64,000 bases of DNA from Paragyromitra xinjiangensis (taxonomy: Eukaryota > Ascomycota > Pezizomycetes > Pezizales > Discinaceae). Positions 1 through 11,008 of this stretch are shown here, in pieces (within the stretch, counting starts at the first letter, position 1; the number at the start of each line of letters is the position of its first letter). The notes below the pieces were generated by a model. The model ran no database searches. It saw only the letters and a list, made by a program, of their open reading frames with translations, and had not been told where the DNA came from. The stretch is from the NCBI GenBank assembly GCA_038503065.1, contig JBCAMK010000010.1, forward strand, positions 1,364,001 to 1,428,000, in the 5' to 3' direction. Position numbers and translations under genes: made by a program.

Positions 1-2515
1 TAGCTTGTCCTTATGTTTCCTATAGATTTCATAGATACAATGATACCCCCAAATTGCCCGAAGCGAGAGAACTCCATGGACCAAATCGCTCTAAATCTCT
101 AAGTGGGGTATACTCTCGAAAAGGTAGCCTTGTGCCCGTTGGGAACTTGCATGTGACTCGTTCCTTTCCTGGTGTTACCAGGGTCCTCTATTTAACAAAC
201 ACAGCAACTTCTGACAACCTCTCCAGGCGGGGTGAAGTGTTAGTGCCAGTAGTAATGCAAAAGCTACATGTACATGTAGTCAGGATTTGGGTTATCGATT
301 TCTGCATTCTTATTTTACAATGAAGAATGAATCTAAAGCAACTAATGCCCAAGATTGACTGAGGTAAAAGCCCTCTTAGCTGTTGATTATGCAGAAGCAT
401 TCTGATATATAATTTATTTTTCAGCGACTCAGGTAATTCATTACCGGGTTACTGCAGGAATACGTGTAAGTAGAAATTGCATACGTAACAACTACGCTGT
501 GATTCTAGTTTGTCAAAAGTCCGAGATCTCTGAAAAGGATCCTCGTCCCAAAGAAGATCTCATCATATTAGAGGTTCGTGCATAAGCGATTGTCTTACAT
601 CTATGACTCCACCCAACTTATACATGTAGCCTAGCCTTGCGGCCTGGGGGAGGTTGGGCGGTATATCCAAGCATTAATGCCAAATCTTACACTAGTAGCA
701 ACACAAAAAACTCTAGCCATCATTTTGCGTTATCTCCCCAAATACACCCTCCCTATATCTATACCTAACCTTGATATTAACTTTCTTCAGCATGATCTAG
801 GCTCGTTCATGTCTATACTTTCTTGCAACTTGGCAAACCACGCGGCCTCGACTATTCGCAATTACATTATCTATTCCATCTCCAAGTGGTATCTCAACTC
901 TATCCTTAGCTTTAAATACTCACTACTCAGTGAGGTAAAGCTTCGTCTTGGTTTTCTTAATGAGAAAAAGGACGCCCAGATATCCAAGTCTTTGGTAGTT
1001 AATTACGGGAAGTAGACCGTTGAGAAAGCCCCGAGCTGTCCTTAGAACTAGAATGATATTGATAACTCCAGAGTGAATGCAGGCAATCCGACTACACGGT
1101 TTCAGTGTCAAGTGTAATTGAGTCATTGATTCATTGCCCCTATTTCTAGAAAAAAATCGTTAAGCTAGTGCTGATTTCAGTTCAGATACTAACTGTAATT
1201 GCCAAGACTACATGTATAGTGAGATCTCATGATCCAGAGTAGCCCTTGAGGTATACATAGATTGGATTTCGCTAGGTATTCTCAAGGCCTTAGGCATCCA
1301 CCACCCCTCACCTCAAACCCACCCAAATCTAAATAAACCCAAACAGACCCTGCTAGTCTCTAGAAACCTTTGATTCCTTCATCCAGCTCGGAGGCCTTCC
1401 GCGATTACGGACACGAAGAATCAACACTTACTCTGATCGGTTCAACCGACAGGCCTCAATCAACGTTTAGTGAACTATTTCAATCTTACATATTACATAC
1501 TGATCCCGGAATTCATCTAGCATTAAACCTACATGTACGTTGGCCCCCTCCAGTGGAATTTTCATATTCAACCCACCTGATCCTGGCCCTAGTCCCGCTT
1601 GTTCAATGGTATCGGTCTGCATCTGGGCTGCATCCCTTTGCTGCAGCCGATATAGGCAACAACTTCCTCTCAAATACTCGAGGATCCCTAGTTATCCTGG
1701 CGGTTCCTTGTCATCACTTAGTTCTCCATGGGATGGATAGCTTGCCAACCTTCGAGACTCATAGCTGCAGCCATGAATATGATAAGACCTGCGGGCAGGA
1801 ACATCATTGGCTACATAGAGTGGCCTTTTGTTATTGTTTGACCGAGCATGTGGCACCGCAGCATCGGCTGCCTGATTCTTTGAAGCGACTCCCGTGATCA
1901 TATCAATGAGTTCTGTTGGTTCCAGTAGCATCGGTTGGTAATCTAAGCAGTGGAAATATTGTAAATCCGCCTAGGTTCAGGGAAGGTTATTGGATTGTTG
2001 ACATTTAGGTTATTAATTTTTAATTTTTCAGGTTGTGGGTAGCAGCGCATTGTCACTGGGCCCCACTAAATTTCCGCGGATAGTCCATTAACAAGCACGT
2101 TCATCTACACCAACCAAACGGACTATATTGAATCCCGACAAAGTAGATGTAGCACTACAAATACTCAGTTCTGCGCCACAGAAAAACACGTACTCAGGGC
2201 AGGCATACAGAACCCGAAAATGCAGGTGTAAATCGACCAACTAATATACTAGTGTAACTAGGTGAAGATGAATTGGAAATCGTTATTAACAACGAGCATG
2301 TTTGGGTTCTTTACGCCTATCCCGGATATTCACGAAAACAAGCTGCTTAAGGATAACATGCTTGATACGCAGCAAGTACCAACAATATTACTCTTGAATT
2401 ACTCAAAGAAAAGAAAAGGAAACGCTGACATACACCAAACCCCCAGGAGTAGGTATCACTAAGGCAAAATCAAAACATTTTGCCATGAGAAACAAAGCGA
2501 AAAAAGTGAAATCTG
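1..2515. other. Intergenic stretch, no supported gene
   Basis: I see no gene with family-level support here. Several open frames exist on both strands (for example 677-1015 plus and 1692-1931 minus), but none resembles a protein I know and none shows a convincing chain of exons. The stretch holds five copies of the palindrome TACATGTA (at 265, 271, 621, 1209 and 1530), the densest run in the window. The 3' end lies just downstream of the WLM protease gene, so 2400-2515 probably includes its terminator region. Confidence 0.5.
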
Positions 2516-3264
2516 TCATTTGCTCGAGGAAGCGCCAGTTAACCTTTTCATCCTTTCCTCAGCTGCCCGTGCCATGATCTCTCTTCGACTCAACTCCTGT
2601 CCAACAGGCTTTTCGACACCCGTTGTTGTGCTCTTTGTTGAGCCACCACCACCAAGCTTGAAAGACCCGCCCTGCCACCCGGCATCGTCGACTTTTTGTT
2701 CTTGTTCTGGCGGGTTGTAGAAAACTTGGTTTGTCAGAGCTCTACCACCAGTAGTCCAGTCACCCTCTTCACATTCTTTCTCAAGTTGATCTAAACCACA
2801 AATCAGTTTACACCCTGCAAGGATAGGCCACAAGGCAGAAAAGAGGACATACTCGTTAAATCCCAAAAGTTGCGGTCATGGTCCGAAAATTCGATGTGAC
2901 TAAGTTCGTGCATCAAAGTCTTCCGAACAGTCTTGTAATCTCGCCACCCATCGTACCAATCCGTCCTCAGCCTAACCTCAATAACCTCGCCTTTATTTCG
3001 ATTCAACCCTAGAGTTTTGCCTTCGCGTGTCGTGTTTCCTAGGGGTTCCATCTCCAAAAGCAAGCCCACAGAATATTTGTGTTTTCGCATGACCCTCTTG
3101 ACGCCAGGATCGTCCCGCAAACGTTCGAGGAACTTCATGGACCGTTCATGATTAGGGATGTGCTCAAGTACGCGTAGGTTTGCAAAAGTATAAAGAGCTT
3201 CTTCGGAATTTTTCTTCCAGTCGCGAGAGGCAGTTGGTTTGGCGGGCTTTACGGGACCAGACAT
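2516..3264 (-). CDS. WLM-domain (Wss1-like) metalloprotease
   Basis: Predicted 228-aa protein of the WLM family, zinc metalloproteases related to yeast Wss1, which cleaves DNA-protein crosslinks and SUMO/ubiquitin-linked proteins on chromatin. There are two exons, 3264-2853 and 2790-2516, with a 62-nt GT-AG intron. The zinc site is HELSHIEFSDH (HExxHx5H with the catalytic Glu), followed by DRNFW, the usual WLM continuation. The splice restores NFWDLTNQLEKECEEGDW across the junction. Unlike the S. pombe UBL-WLM proteins there is no N-terminal ubiquitin-like domain. The C-terminus is a Gly-rich linker then a charged helix (RREIMARAAEERMKRL). The role is inferred from family membership; substrate and location are not visible in the sequence. 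Confidence 0.85.
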
Positions 3265-3803
3265 GGCTGCGTTAGTGAAATGCGTTGAGGCTGATTTGCG
3301 GGAAAGTTGAGGTACGAGATGGATAAGGATAAGGTAGTTGAGGAGATGGTAGAAGAGATGGTAGAAGAGATGGTTTGGATGATGCGGGGGACAAGATATA
3401 TATGCACTCGGAATCAGAGCTTAAGCTCGGACACTTTCTGTGAACTTCGTCGGAGCTCCAAAGGTTGTTTTACTAATCCAGTCGATTCGTCATCACTAGT
3501 GTTCCTGAGTCTCTGGAAAAAGGTTAATCCGACTACCAATGAGATTCACCGATCTCGCGAGTCTGTCCCCACCCTTATGACTTCACTCCGCGGGGCTTTT
3601 TATTGTTTTGCGGATTTCGGGAATTAAAAACTACCGGATGTAGCTGTATCTGGTTAGACTGGATGCAGGAACTTGAGTTTATACCTTGCACAGACAGAAG
3701 CTGGTTGGGACCATAATTATCTATCAGTTTTATGATTGATACTATTCCTAAACTAGAACTCATATTATCCTATGCCACTTCATTTCTATCGCTCTTGCCC
3801 TAG
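3265..3803. other. Intergenic stretch between WLM gene and SPATA20-like gene
   Basis: This is the upstream region of the WLM protease gene and the downstream region of the SPATA20-like gene; both are on the minus strand. It contains a small tandem repeat at 3345-3374 (unit GATGGTAGAAGA, two and a half copies). An open frame across it (3307-3627 plus) owes its length to that repeat and is not considered coding. Confidence 0.5.
3345..3374. repeat. Short tandem repeat, 12-bp unit
   Basis: Two full copies of GATGGTAGAAGA and a half copy in tandem, about 80 bp upstream of the WLM gene start codon. Read directly from the sequence; no function is inferred. Confidence 0.8.
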
Positions 3804-6800
3804 TTAACCTAGCTCCTCGAGCACACTCTCAATATCACTCATATCAAATGCATCCAAACACTTCGTGCCTTCACACACTTGTACAACTGGTTTCCCGCCT
3901 TCCCTCGTCGCCATCCTCAACAATTCGCTGTGCAGCGGGTTTCTGTTCAACAGCCACTCCAGTGACTCCTTCTTCGCAGGGTCAAGCTGCACAAGCGTTG
4001 TGTTCGTCAACAACTTCAACCTGAGTTTTTGAAGATGCATTGCGATTGTTGGGTCCTCTGGGTCCCCGGCAAGGACTACGGAACGCATGCCGAGATTTGA
4101 GGCGACAATTGATGGCATCAGGGACGAAAAAAGGAACGGGTGCTGTAACAATTCCGTTGAAAACGCAGAGCAGGTTTTATGCCCGTGTTCTTCAAGCTTC
4201 GAGTCCCCGAGGATTGTGGCGAGACGGAAAAGGTTGTTCGCCGAGATTCCATTTGTGGAGGGTTCTTGCGAATCAAGCCCTGTCAATCAGAAATATAGTG
4301 TTAGAATATCACTGCTCATAGTTAACAAGAAATAGGGTTCGAGGCTTCATACCATCTTTAAGCCTTAGAATCAAATCGGATGCATCCGCTGTGGTTGAAA
4401 AAAACCCGCCATTCTCCGTATCCCAGAAAAGCTCAATCTGCTTCTGTTGCAGCTGGTCCGCCCACTTCAAGAAACCCACGTTGAATGTCGCCTCGTATCT
4501 AAATAGATAAATCAGTTGGATCATTCATAAATAGGGTGTCATTACCACATACAGATGCAACAGCCCGGAAATCAAAAATGCATAATCGTCAGCAAAACCT
4601 GGCGTCTCTCCCGGACCCTCCCTGTAGACCCGCTTCAAAACTCCCGTTTTCTCATCATAAAGATTCTCCCTGATAAAATTTACTGCCTCCTCAGCGTTCT
4701 CCACACAAGTCTTGGCCCGTGCCGGATCTACCTCTCCTAAGATAGCGGCTGCTTTCGCCAGCCCGGTAATCGCAAGCCCGTTCCAACTCGTGATGATCTT
4801 GTCATCGAGATTTGGCCTCGGTCTTTCCTTCAAGCGGTGGTTAAGAAGCTTCTCACGAGCAGTGTTAATTATATTAGTTATCTTCTCTGCACTCATCCCG
4901 TACATCTGGCTGAGTTTCTCGACACTCGAAACAACAGATAGGACGTTCTGCGCAATGAATTCATCGTGAGGGTCTTGTGCAGGGTCAACATTGCCGTCGC
5001 GGTGGACGTTCCAGTAACGGGCACATATCGAAGCTTCCTGTTCGCCAAGGATCATGTCGAATTCTTTGCGGGTCCAGACATAAAATGCACCCTCTGTTTA
5101 AGAGAGATTAGGCACCACAGTTCTATAGTATGTCAACAAGAGAGATAACTAACCTCGCTTCTCAGTATCTGCTTTCCTATAAAGCGAATCTGCATCTTCT
5201 GAGGAGAAAAAGCCGCCCTGAGGATTTTTTAAGGCGTCAAGACAGATATAATCCGCAATGTCTTTAGCAGCATCAAGCAAATTTTCAGAACCAGTCACTA
5301 GCCAAGCATCAAGATAGATGCACAAAAGCTGGGCTTGATCATAGAGCATCTTTTCAAAATGAGGTAAACCCCAATCTCCGGTCACTGAGTACCGAGAGAA
5401 TCCGTGACCAATATGATCGTGTATTCCGCCGCTCGTCATTTTCTTCAGAAAACTTGTTAGCAAATACACACTTTAAAGCTCAAAAGAGACATAACTATAC
5501 CTCAAGAGTCGTTATCACCATCAACTTTGCATGTTTACACTCCATTTCGCCAACAATATCCTGCACAGTTGCCGGGAAAGTCCCCAACCGTAGAAGAAAG
5601 GCCAGGTTTACAGGTGTGGGAAACTTCGGTGCGCTTCCAAATCCACCGTGTAGTACATCGTAGCGGGCCATAAAGTGTTGGTAAGCTTCTTCCAGCAAAT
5701 CTAACTCGAGGCCTTCACCCTCACCGCCCTTCATGCCTTCGTCTGTGAAGTCTTTCAACTCTTTCAGAATATCGGTGGCGGATGCGAGACATCTATCTTT
5801 CTGGTCTTTCCACACATTGACTATCTTCTCCAGTACTCCGAGGAACCCGATTTGGTCCTTTACTCCACCCACGGCGTGTGGGCCTGGCCAATATGTTCCA
5901 CCGAATATGGGCTGCAAGTCGGGCGTGAGGAAGACATTGAGAGGCCATCCACTGAGCATTTACACGGTGATTAGATACCTGATTTCTCTTACTTAGAATA
6001 GGAAAATAAAGGGGGTTCCAACCCAGATCCAGTAGTAGCTTGTACCTGATAATAGATCAGCACATTTTCTACAAGGGGCAAGTAATGATCTCATACAAAG
6101 TTCATATAGATGCGATCAATGTCTGGTCTCTCCTCTCTGTTTATAAAAGGTCAGAGCTTCCTTGGGACGCCGATTGTAACGAGCGGAACAATACCGATCA
6201 ATCTTGATAGGGATAAAGTTCTCATTGAGGACGCGGGCGATCTCCTCATTTTCGAAGCTTTCCCGTTCCATAACCTAGCTCAAAGGGTTACTCCAAAAGT
6301 TCTATTTCCAACCAGTCTCATCCAGTTTATTATAATGGGTTTTCTTACATGGCACCCTATTTTCAATGGCAAGCCATCGTCAGCGTTGCCTTCGATTTAG
6401 TTGCCTCATATTTGCTTGTTCCTGAGGCTTCAAATTCGTGCTTTTCGTATCTGCTACTCACAGTGACAAGCTGCATACCCAATACTAACAAACACGATCT
6501 TATTGTGCTTCTTTGCGAGAGCCAAAGTCTCCTTTGTCCATAGTTGCCAGCGTACCAAATTGCTCGCATGGCCACGGACCTATCCTTGTCAGCTCGCTGC
6601 CCTAGGTGAAAAAGGCGAGAAAAAAACCATACATAGGGGCTTCGACTCCCGAAGAGCTGACCCGGTTCCAAAATCAGCCGATCCTTATCAACAGGTGATG
6701 AGGAAGAGTCCTGGTGCGTATTTCCCTTCGATATACCCCCTTGACCTGTCGAGATAGGTGTTGGGAGAGCTACTGCCTTTGCTTTGCCCGTTGAGGTCAT
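3804..6800 (-). CDS. SPATA20/YyaL-type thioredoxin-fold protein (DUF255)
   Basis: A 779-aa protein of the SPATA20 (mammal) / YyaL (bacteria) family: an N-terminal thioredoxin-like domain followed by an (alpha/alpha)6-barrel glycosidase-like region. The biochemical role of the family is poorly defined. Eleven exons keep phase throughout: 6800-6633, 6579-6462, 6356-6349 (8 nt), 6274-6195, 6136-6097, 6045-6023, 5951-5501, 5442-5154, 5093-4553, 4498-4353, 4279-3804. Recognisable blocks are SPYVRGH, FVSIGYAACHWCHVM (CxxC-type pair), DREERPDIDRIYMN, GSGGWPLNVFLTPDLQPIFG, GGIHDHIGHGFSRYSV, PHFEKMLYDQAQL and SSEDADSL. The micro-exon supplies the second and third bases of Trp and all of Cys-His in the CHWCH motif. 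The family Asn-Pro-Val near the N-terminus reads Asn-Leu-Val here. The start at 6800 is chosen because upstream frame looks non-coding. Confidence 0.9.
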
Positions 6801-9150
6801 TTTCCTCACAAGGACAAATGTCAAGCTTTTTAATAAAAGAAAAGATAGGATGAAGAAGCTAGCAAACAAGCCAGGTGGCTCAAAAAAAAAAGCAGTTGCT
6901 TCAAATTTTATGACGATAAGGATAAGCCCCACGCCACTCCTTCGGTAGCGAGTTCGCGGAAGTAAAATACCCCGCGAAATGGAGATGAAGGTTAATAACC
7001 CGATCGGATGGAACGTGGAGTTCTCTTTAGCCAGATGAACCAATGCAGGCGAAGAAAGAGACGACGTTCTAGAAAGACGCACAGTTGGAAGAAGGGTGGT
7101 GGGGAAAGAAAAGGAATAAAGAGGGTCGCAATGCGGGATGATGAGATGAAGGCTGAGCGAGAAGAGGGGCACTTAGTATATGGTTAGCCTGGCATTAAGA
7201 ACGGATCCCCAGATGGCGATGCAAAGAAGACACGCTTGCGCAGTAAACCCATGATTCGGAATAGCTGAGAGCTCTCGCATGATCGATGCACATGTGTAAC
7301 CTTCGTATCTTACAGGCCCGTTCAGCATGCTGACGCAAATCCTTACTTTTGAATTTTCCTACCAGGTCCACACCAGCCAAGATTCTGAAACATTCAAACG
7401 TCGCTGGCCCACACAGATGCATGATGTCTAAAGCAATTGCCATTGCAACTTTAATCCCCATGTGATTTTTTAACGCCATGCTTGGAGAAAAAAACACGCC
7501 GAACCCCGATATTTAGACACAAGGCTGAGGACTTGCCCGAAGAAAACAAAAACTTACATCTAAAATAACCCACACTGATATAAAAATTGCGAATAATACC
7601 TAAGATTTGGTTCTTATCTCGCTCAACCCGCCGCCGGCCCAGTTATCATACTATCTAAGAGACTAAAAGCAAGCACAGCCAAATTAAGAAAGGCGCACCG
7701 TATCACAGCTTCAAGCACTCGCTCTGCCTCGGCTTTGGTCGGTCCCCTTTAATCTTCGTTGATAACGGCATCAAAACTGGAGCCGCAAGACTTCCCAAAC
7801 TAAAGGCACACGCAAAAAAATAGTCTCATTCCAAAAGACTTATACAAGTTATACATCACGTTCCTCAGTTTATGCTATCTTTTTATTTCTGTGCAATACA
7901 TGTCCCGAACAAAACCGGGTCAGGAAGATCACATAATGGGGTGACTATGGATTAAGGTATCGAGTTATTGACGAAATACATGTAGCTTCCTCCTACGTTG
8001 GCGTTAGAAGAATATACTTGAACTGTAGAACTAATGCAGAAAATATTTCGGTAGTAAGAATTGGAGTAGTGTTTGGGTGTTTTAGAAGGTGAGTTGTCTT
8101 AGGAAATCCGCATCGTTCTCGATTCAGGCATGGCCTGGGGCAGTTGTTTGGAAAAAACGTAGTTTTGAAAGCGATATGTATTTGAGCCTTGAGATCCCAC
8201 AACCCCGCCCAACCATAGACTTCTGCCTCTCAGGACCACCGACCAGAAACTCTACATACAACTATAACCAATCTCACGTCCCGATCACTACCCATAACTC
8301 ACGCTGTTTCCCACCGCGCACTCCTAATTTTTTTAACGCCCCAAAGGTACAAAAATGTCATAAGTCGCTACAGCAGCCACCGTAGCAAATTTTCTTCCCC
8401 CCCAATCCCCTTTGTCAATTTCTTCATCTCGCTTACCCCACCGAACGCATACAACTAAATTCCCAACTTACTTAGAATATTCACCATCCACAATTTTTCC
8501 ACCCACCTCTATCACCCCTTCGGAATGAACTTACCCAAGATTTACGCCCTTGATAGGAGATTGACCGTTCCTTCAGCTATATTGATTTGGGTGACCATCG
8601 ACGATTCCTCCCCTAAAACGCGCTAGCAGGGATGAAATTCGAGTGATAATTAATGACTCAATTTAACAGCCGTCCGGAAGTGGGCCAGACCTCCAAGTAA
8701 TACCGATGGATCCAAAAGTCTACTAGGTCGCACATGCCTGCCCCATGATGTAGGTACAAGCAAGCCTGGTTTTAGCCTCTCGAGTCGCCAACACCCGCGA
8801 ACCGTAATTATACCTCCTGGGGATTGTTCCTCTAGCCTTCACTCGGAAAGCTGCTGTCCCGTCCTGATCTTGGGGGAACACAGTTATGTCTGTATTCCTT
8901 GAATTTTCACTAGCATGTTCAATTTCTCAGTGATACCGAACTAAGTAAATGACAGGATATATTCGAAAAAACTGATCTAACATCTCCAATCCTACAGCCC
9001 GCCAATATATGCTATAAATGACACGTGGGATGAGCCCAATAGATGTTACAGTAATGTTTCTTTTTCCTTTCTAATCATCCATCCGCGAGTCCATCATACA
9101 TTCTCACTCGATTTCTGAAACCTTCGTGGAGTGTAGCTGGAGCAAGCAAC
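6801..9150. other. Intergenic stretch, no supported gene
   Basis: 2.35 kb between the SPATA20-like start and the stop of the peroxisomal carrier gene, both on the minus strand. It holds the SPATA20-like promoter (proximal part), a pyrimidine-rich tract around 8390-8530, one TACATGTA (7977) and the carrier terminator at the far end. Open frames here (for example 7195-7497 minus, which starts with GTG) resemble nothing known. Confidence 0.5.
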
Positions 9151-10363
9151 TTATTTCGCCTTCAGCTTTAGCTGCGCTCTCCTATTCGCTAGTGCCGTCT
9201 GCGTCAAAGCAAAAATAGCGTCCTTAAATGCAAACAAGAATGCCGCCGTAAACACACTCTGCACAAGTTTAGGACCGATTCCTACGATACAATTAGTCTT
9301 CCCGTCTACCATCAAAGGGATAATAAGTTCATACCATTATAAAGTCCCGCCCAACCCTCCTCCTTCACTATTTTCCGCATTCCCCCCATCAACCCTACCC
9401 GCTTCCCCTTTTCTGCAACATGCATCCGTGCCTTGACCGTGATATACGGATACGTCAACGACGTCGCCACCAACTTTCCTATCGCACCCAACACAAACGC
9501 GTCCTGTGGCGTCACACTCCGTTTCCGCCGCCGTTCCAAAATGTTCTTAAGCTGCTCAAATATCGTGTATTGCAATATCGGATTGATCACCAACACAAGT
9601 GCCGGGATAACACCAGCAAAGAAGGCGCGCAGCCCACCCTCGCTGAAAAGGTCACGGATTGTGCCGAGCGTAGTTGGTGCCTTCGGCTTCGACAGAGGTG
9701 CTCCATTGGGGTGTTGTAGTGTTGGCAGACCGCCAGAGCTGGAGGGACGGTCTGAGGGTGCAGCTCGCTTCCGTGCTGTCATGCGTGTGTTGACAACCCA
9801 AATGGGGTTGGTGATGAGGACAGTGGCAGAGCCGGCAAGAGCACCAGCTGCCATAGCTTCTAGAGTTGTGAGTTTGCTGCGGGAGCGGCCGGCTTTGGTG
9901 GCGGCTTTTTCGAAGGCGGTGCGAGACCATTCGTACCCTTAGGATAGTAAAGTTAGGTATGCATATGTAGTGGTTAAAGGGCGGGGAGAGGTACAGTAGT
10001 AGTAAACAAAGTTGGTGACGCTGATTCCAAAGACAGCACTGTCGAGGCCAGCATATAGACCAGAGATACCTTCACGCTGGATGATACGACGGATGGCATC
10101 TGGGACGGATGATTTTGCACGTTTTGATTCGACTTGAGAGCGAGTGGAGAGGGTGATGAGGGGATATGTTAGGACCATAGAAAGAACTCCACCACCTAGA
10201 GTTGAGTTGGTCAGTAGTACTCTTCATTGTGAGGTTGAGCTGGGAAGTGTACCGGCGCCTGCAACGGCGTGAAGAACCTGTGACAGATTTGTTTAGTATG
10301 TGTGAAAAGTGGGGATTTATTAGAGAGGTGGAGGGGTACATTATCACTGGTGACTGTAGACAT
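9151..10363 (-). CDS. Peroxisomal adenine nucleotide carrier (SLC25A17/PMP47/Ant1 type)
   Basis: A 327-aa mitochondrial-carrier-family protein of the peroxisomal ATP/AMP branch, which imports ATP into peroxisomes for fatty-acid activation. Five exons: 10363-10340, 10277-10253, 10195-9995, 9937-9335, 9281-9151; all phases agree. Three carrier repeats are visible with signatures TYPLITLSTRSQVE, TNPIWVVNTRM and TYPYITVKARM, the degenerate Px[DE]xx[KR] variants usual for this subfamily. GAGGGVLSM near the N-terminus and AAGALAGSATVLITNP fit helices 1 and 3. A hydrophilic, Ser/Pro-rich loop of about 40 residues in the second repeat separates helices 3 and 4. The protein ends in a Lys-rich tail. 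It diverges from the MFS gene across a 645-bp shared promoter region. The substrate is inferred from subfamily motifs. Confidence 0.87.
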
Positions 10364-11008
10364 TGTAGATGACGTGGGGGAGCTGTAGCTCTTCTGTCAA
10401 AATGCTTGAAGATAGAGGATAGATTCCTTAAGGAGTTTAAAGAACTTAGGGATGAATATAGGAGTAAAGGAAGTTAACTCGATAATAAATGGCTAGTCTT
10501 GGTAATGATTCGGACAGGAAGAGACATCTGAAGTTAAGAGAAGAAGGTTTTGTTGTTGAAGCTTGTGATCGCGAGAAAGGCACCGAGACAACCGGTAGCC
10601 TAGTACGTAATTGGACAGCCGAGGTTGCGGGGAGAAGCCAGGGGATTGTCTGATCGATCTGGGACTGATAAGATGGATGTGATAAGATGGCTGACTGTGG
10701 CTGGTGTGCGGATCAGTTGCCGCTGTGCCTGGCGCCAACCCAATCGTGTGGGTCTGTTTGTGCGTGGAGACCCAGACATCTGGGATCACCGGCATGACAG
10801 GAAGACGTTACCTGTCCTCTCCTCTCTTCTCTTCTCTCAACAACTGCAGCTGGCCTGATATCTCTAATTGCTTTCTCGTCTTCATCTATCTATCTGTACC
10901 TTTTCTGCTCTTCTGCTTCTGCCCCTGCTTCCACCTTGTTCTATATCTAAGTTTTGGTTTTCCTTTCTCTCCCCTGTGCAGCCAATCAGCCAGGAGGAGC
11001 CCATAACC
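10364..11008. promoter_or_regulatory. Bidirectional promoter region (carrier / MFS transporter)
   Basis: A 645-bp region between two divergent start codons. It contains two tandem TGATAAGATGG copies (about 10667-10692), which match the GATA-factor core HGATAR. A CT-rich tract of about 35 bp lies near 10810-10850 on the MFS side, a common feature just upstream of fungal transcription starts. Regulation of both genes from this region is inferred from layout only. Confidence 0.5.
10667..10692 (+). promoter_or_regulatory. Tandem GATA-factor-like sites
   Basis: Two TGATAAGATGG copies a few bases apart in the carrier/MFS divergent promoter. HGATAR pairs are typical binding sites for fungal GATA factors such as AreA/NIT2 (nitrogen) or SreA (iron). 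Binding is inferred from sequence only. Confidence 0.35.

Noticed and set aside
1370..1931. 175-codon plus-strand frame and two minus-strand frames (1467-1673, 1692-1931)
   Set aside because: The plus frame begins with TTG. The minus frames could only be joined through an intron near 30 nt, too short, and nothing matches a known family.
6801..7172. N-terminal extension of the SPATA20-like frame up to 7172
   Set aside because: The extra 124 residues are hydrophobic, low-quality sequence; no intact presequence pattern and a good ATG exists at 6800.
7195..7497. 100-codon minus-strand frame
   Set aside because: Starts with GTG, with no domain and no adjacent exon signals.
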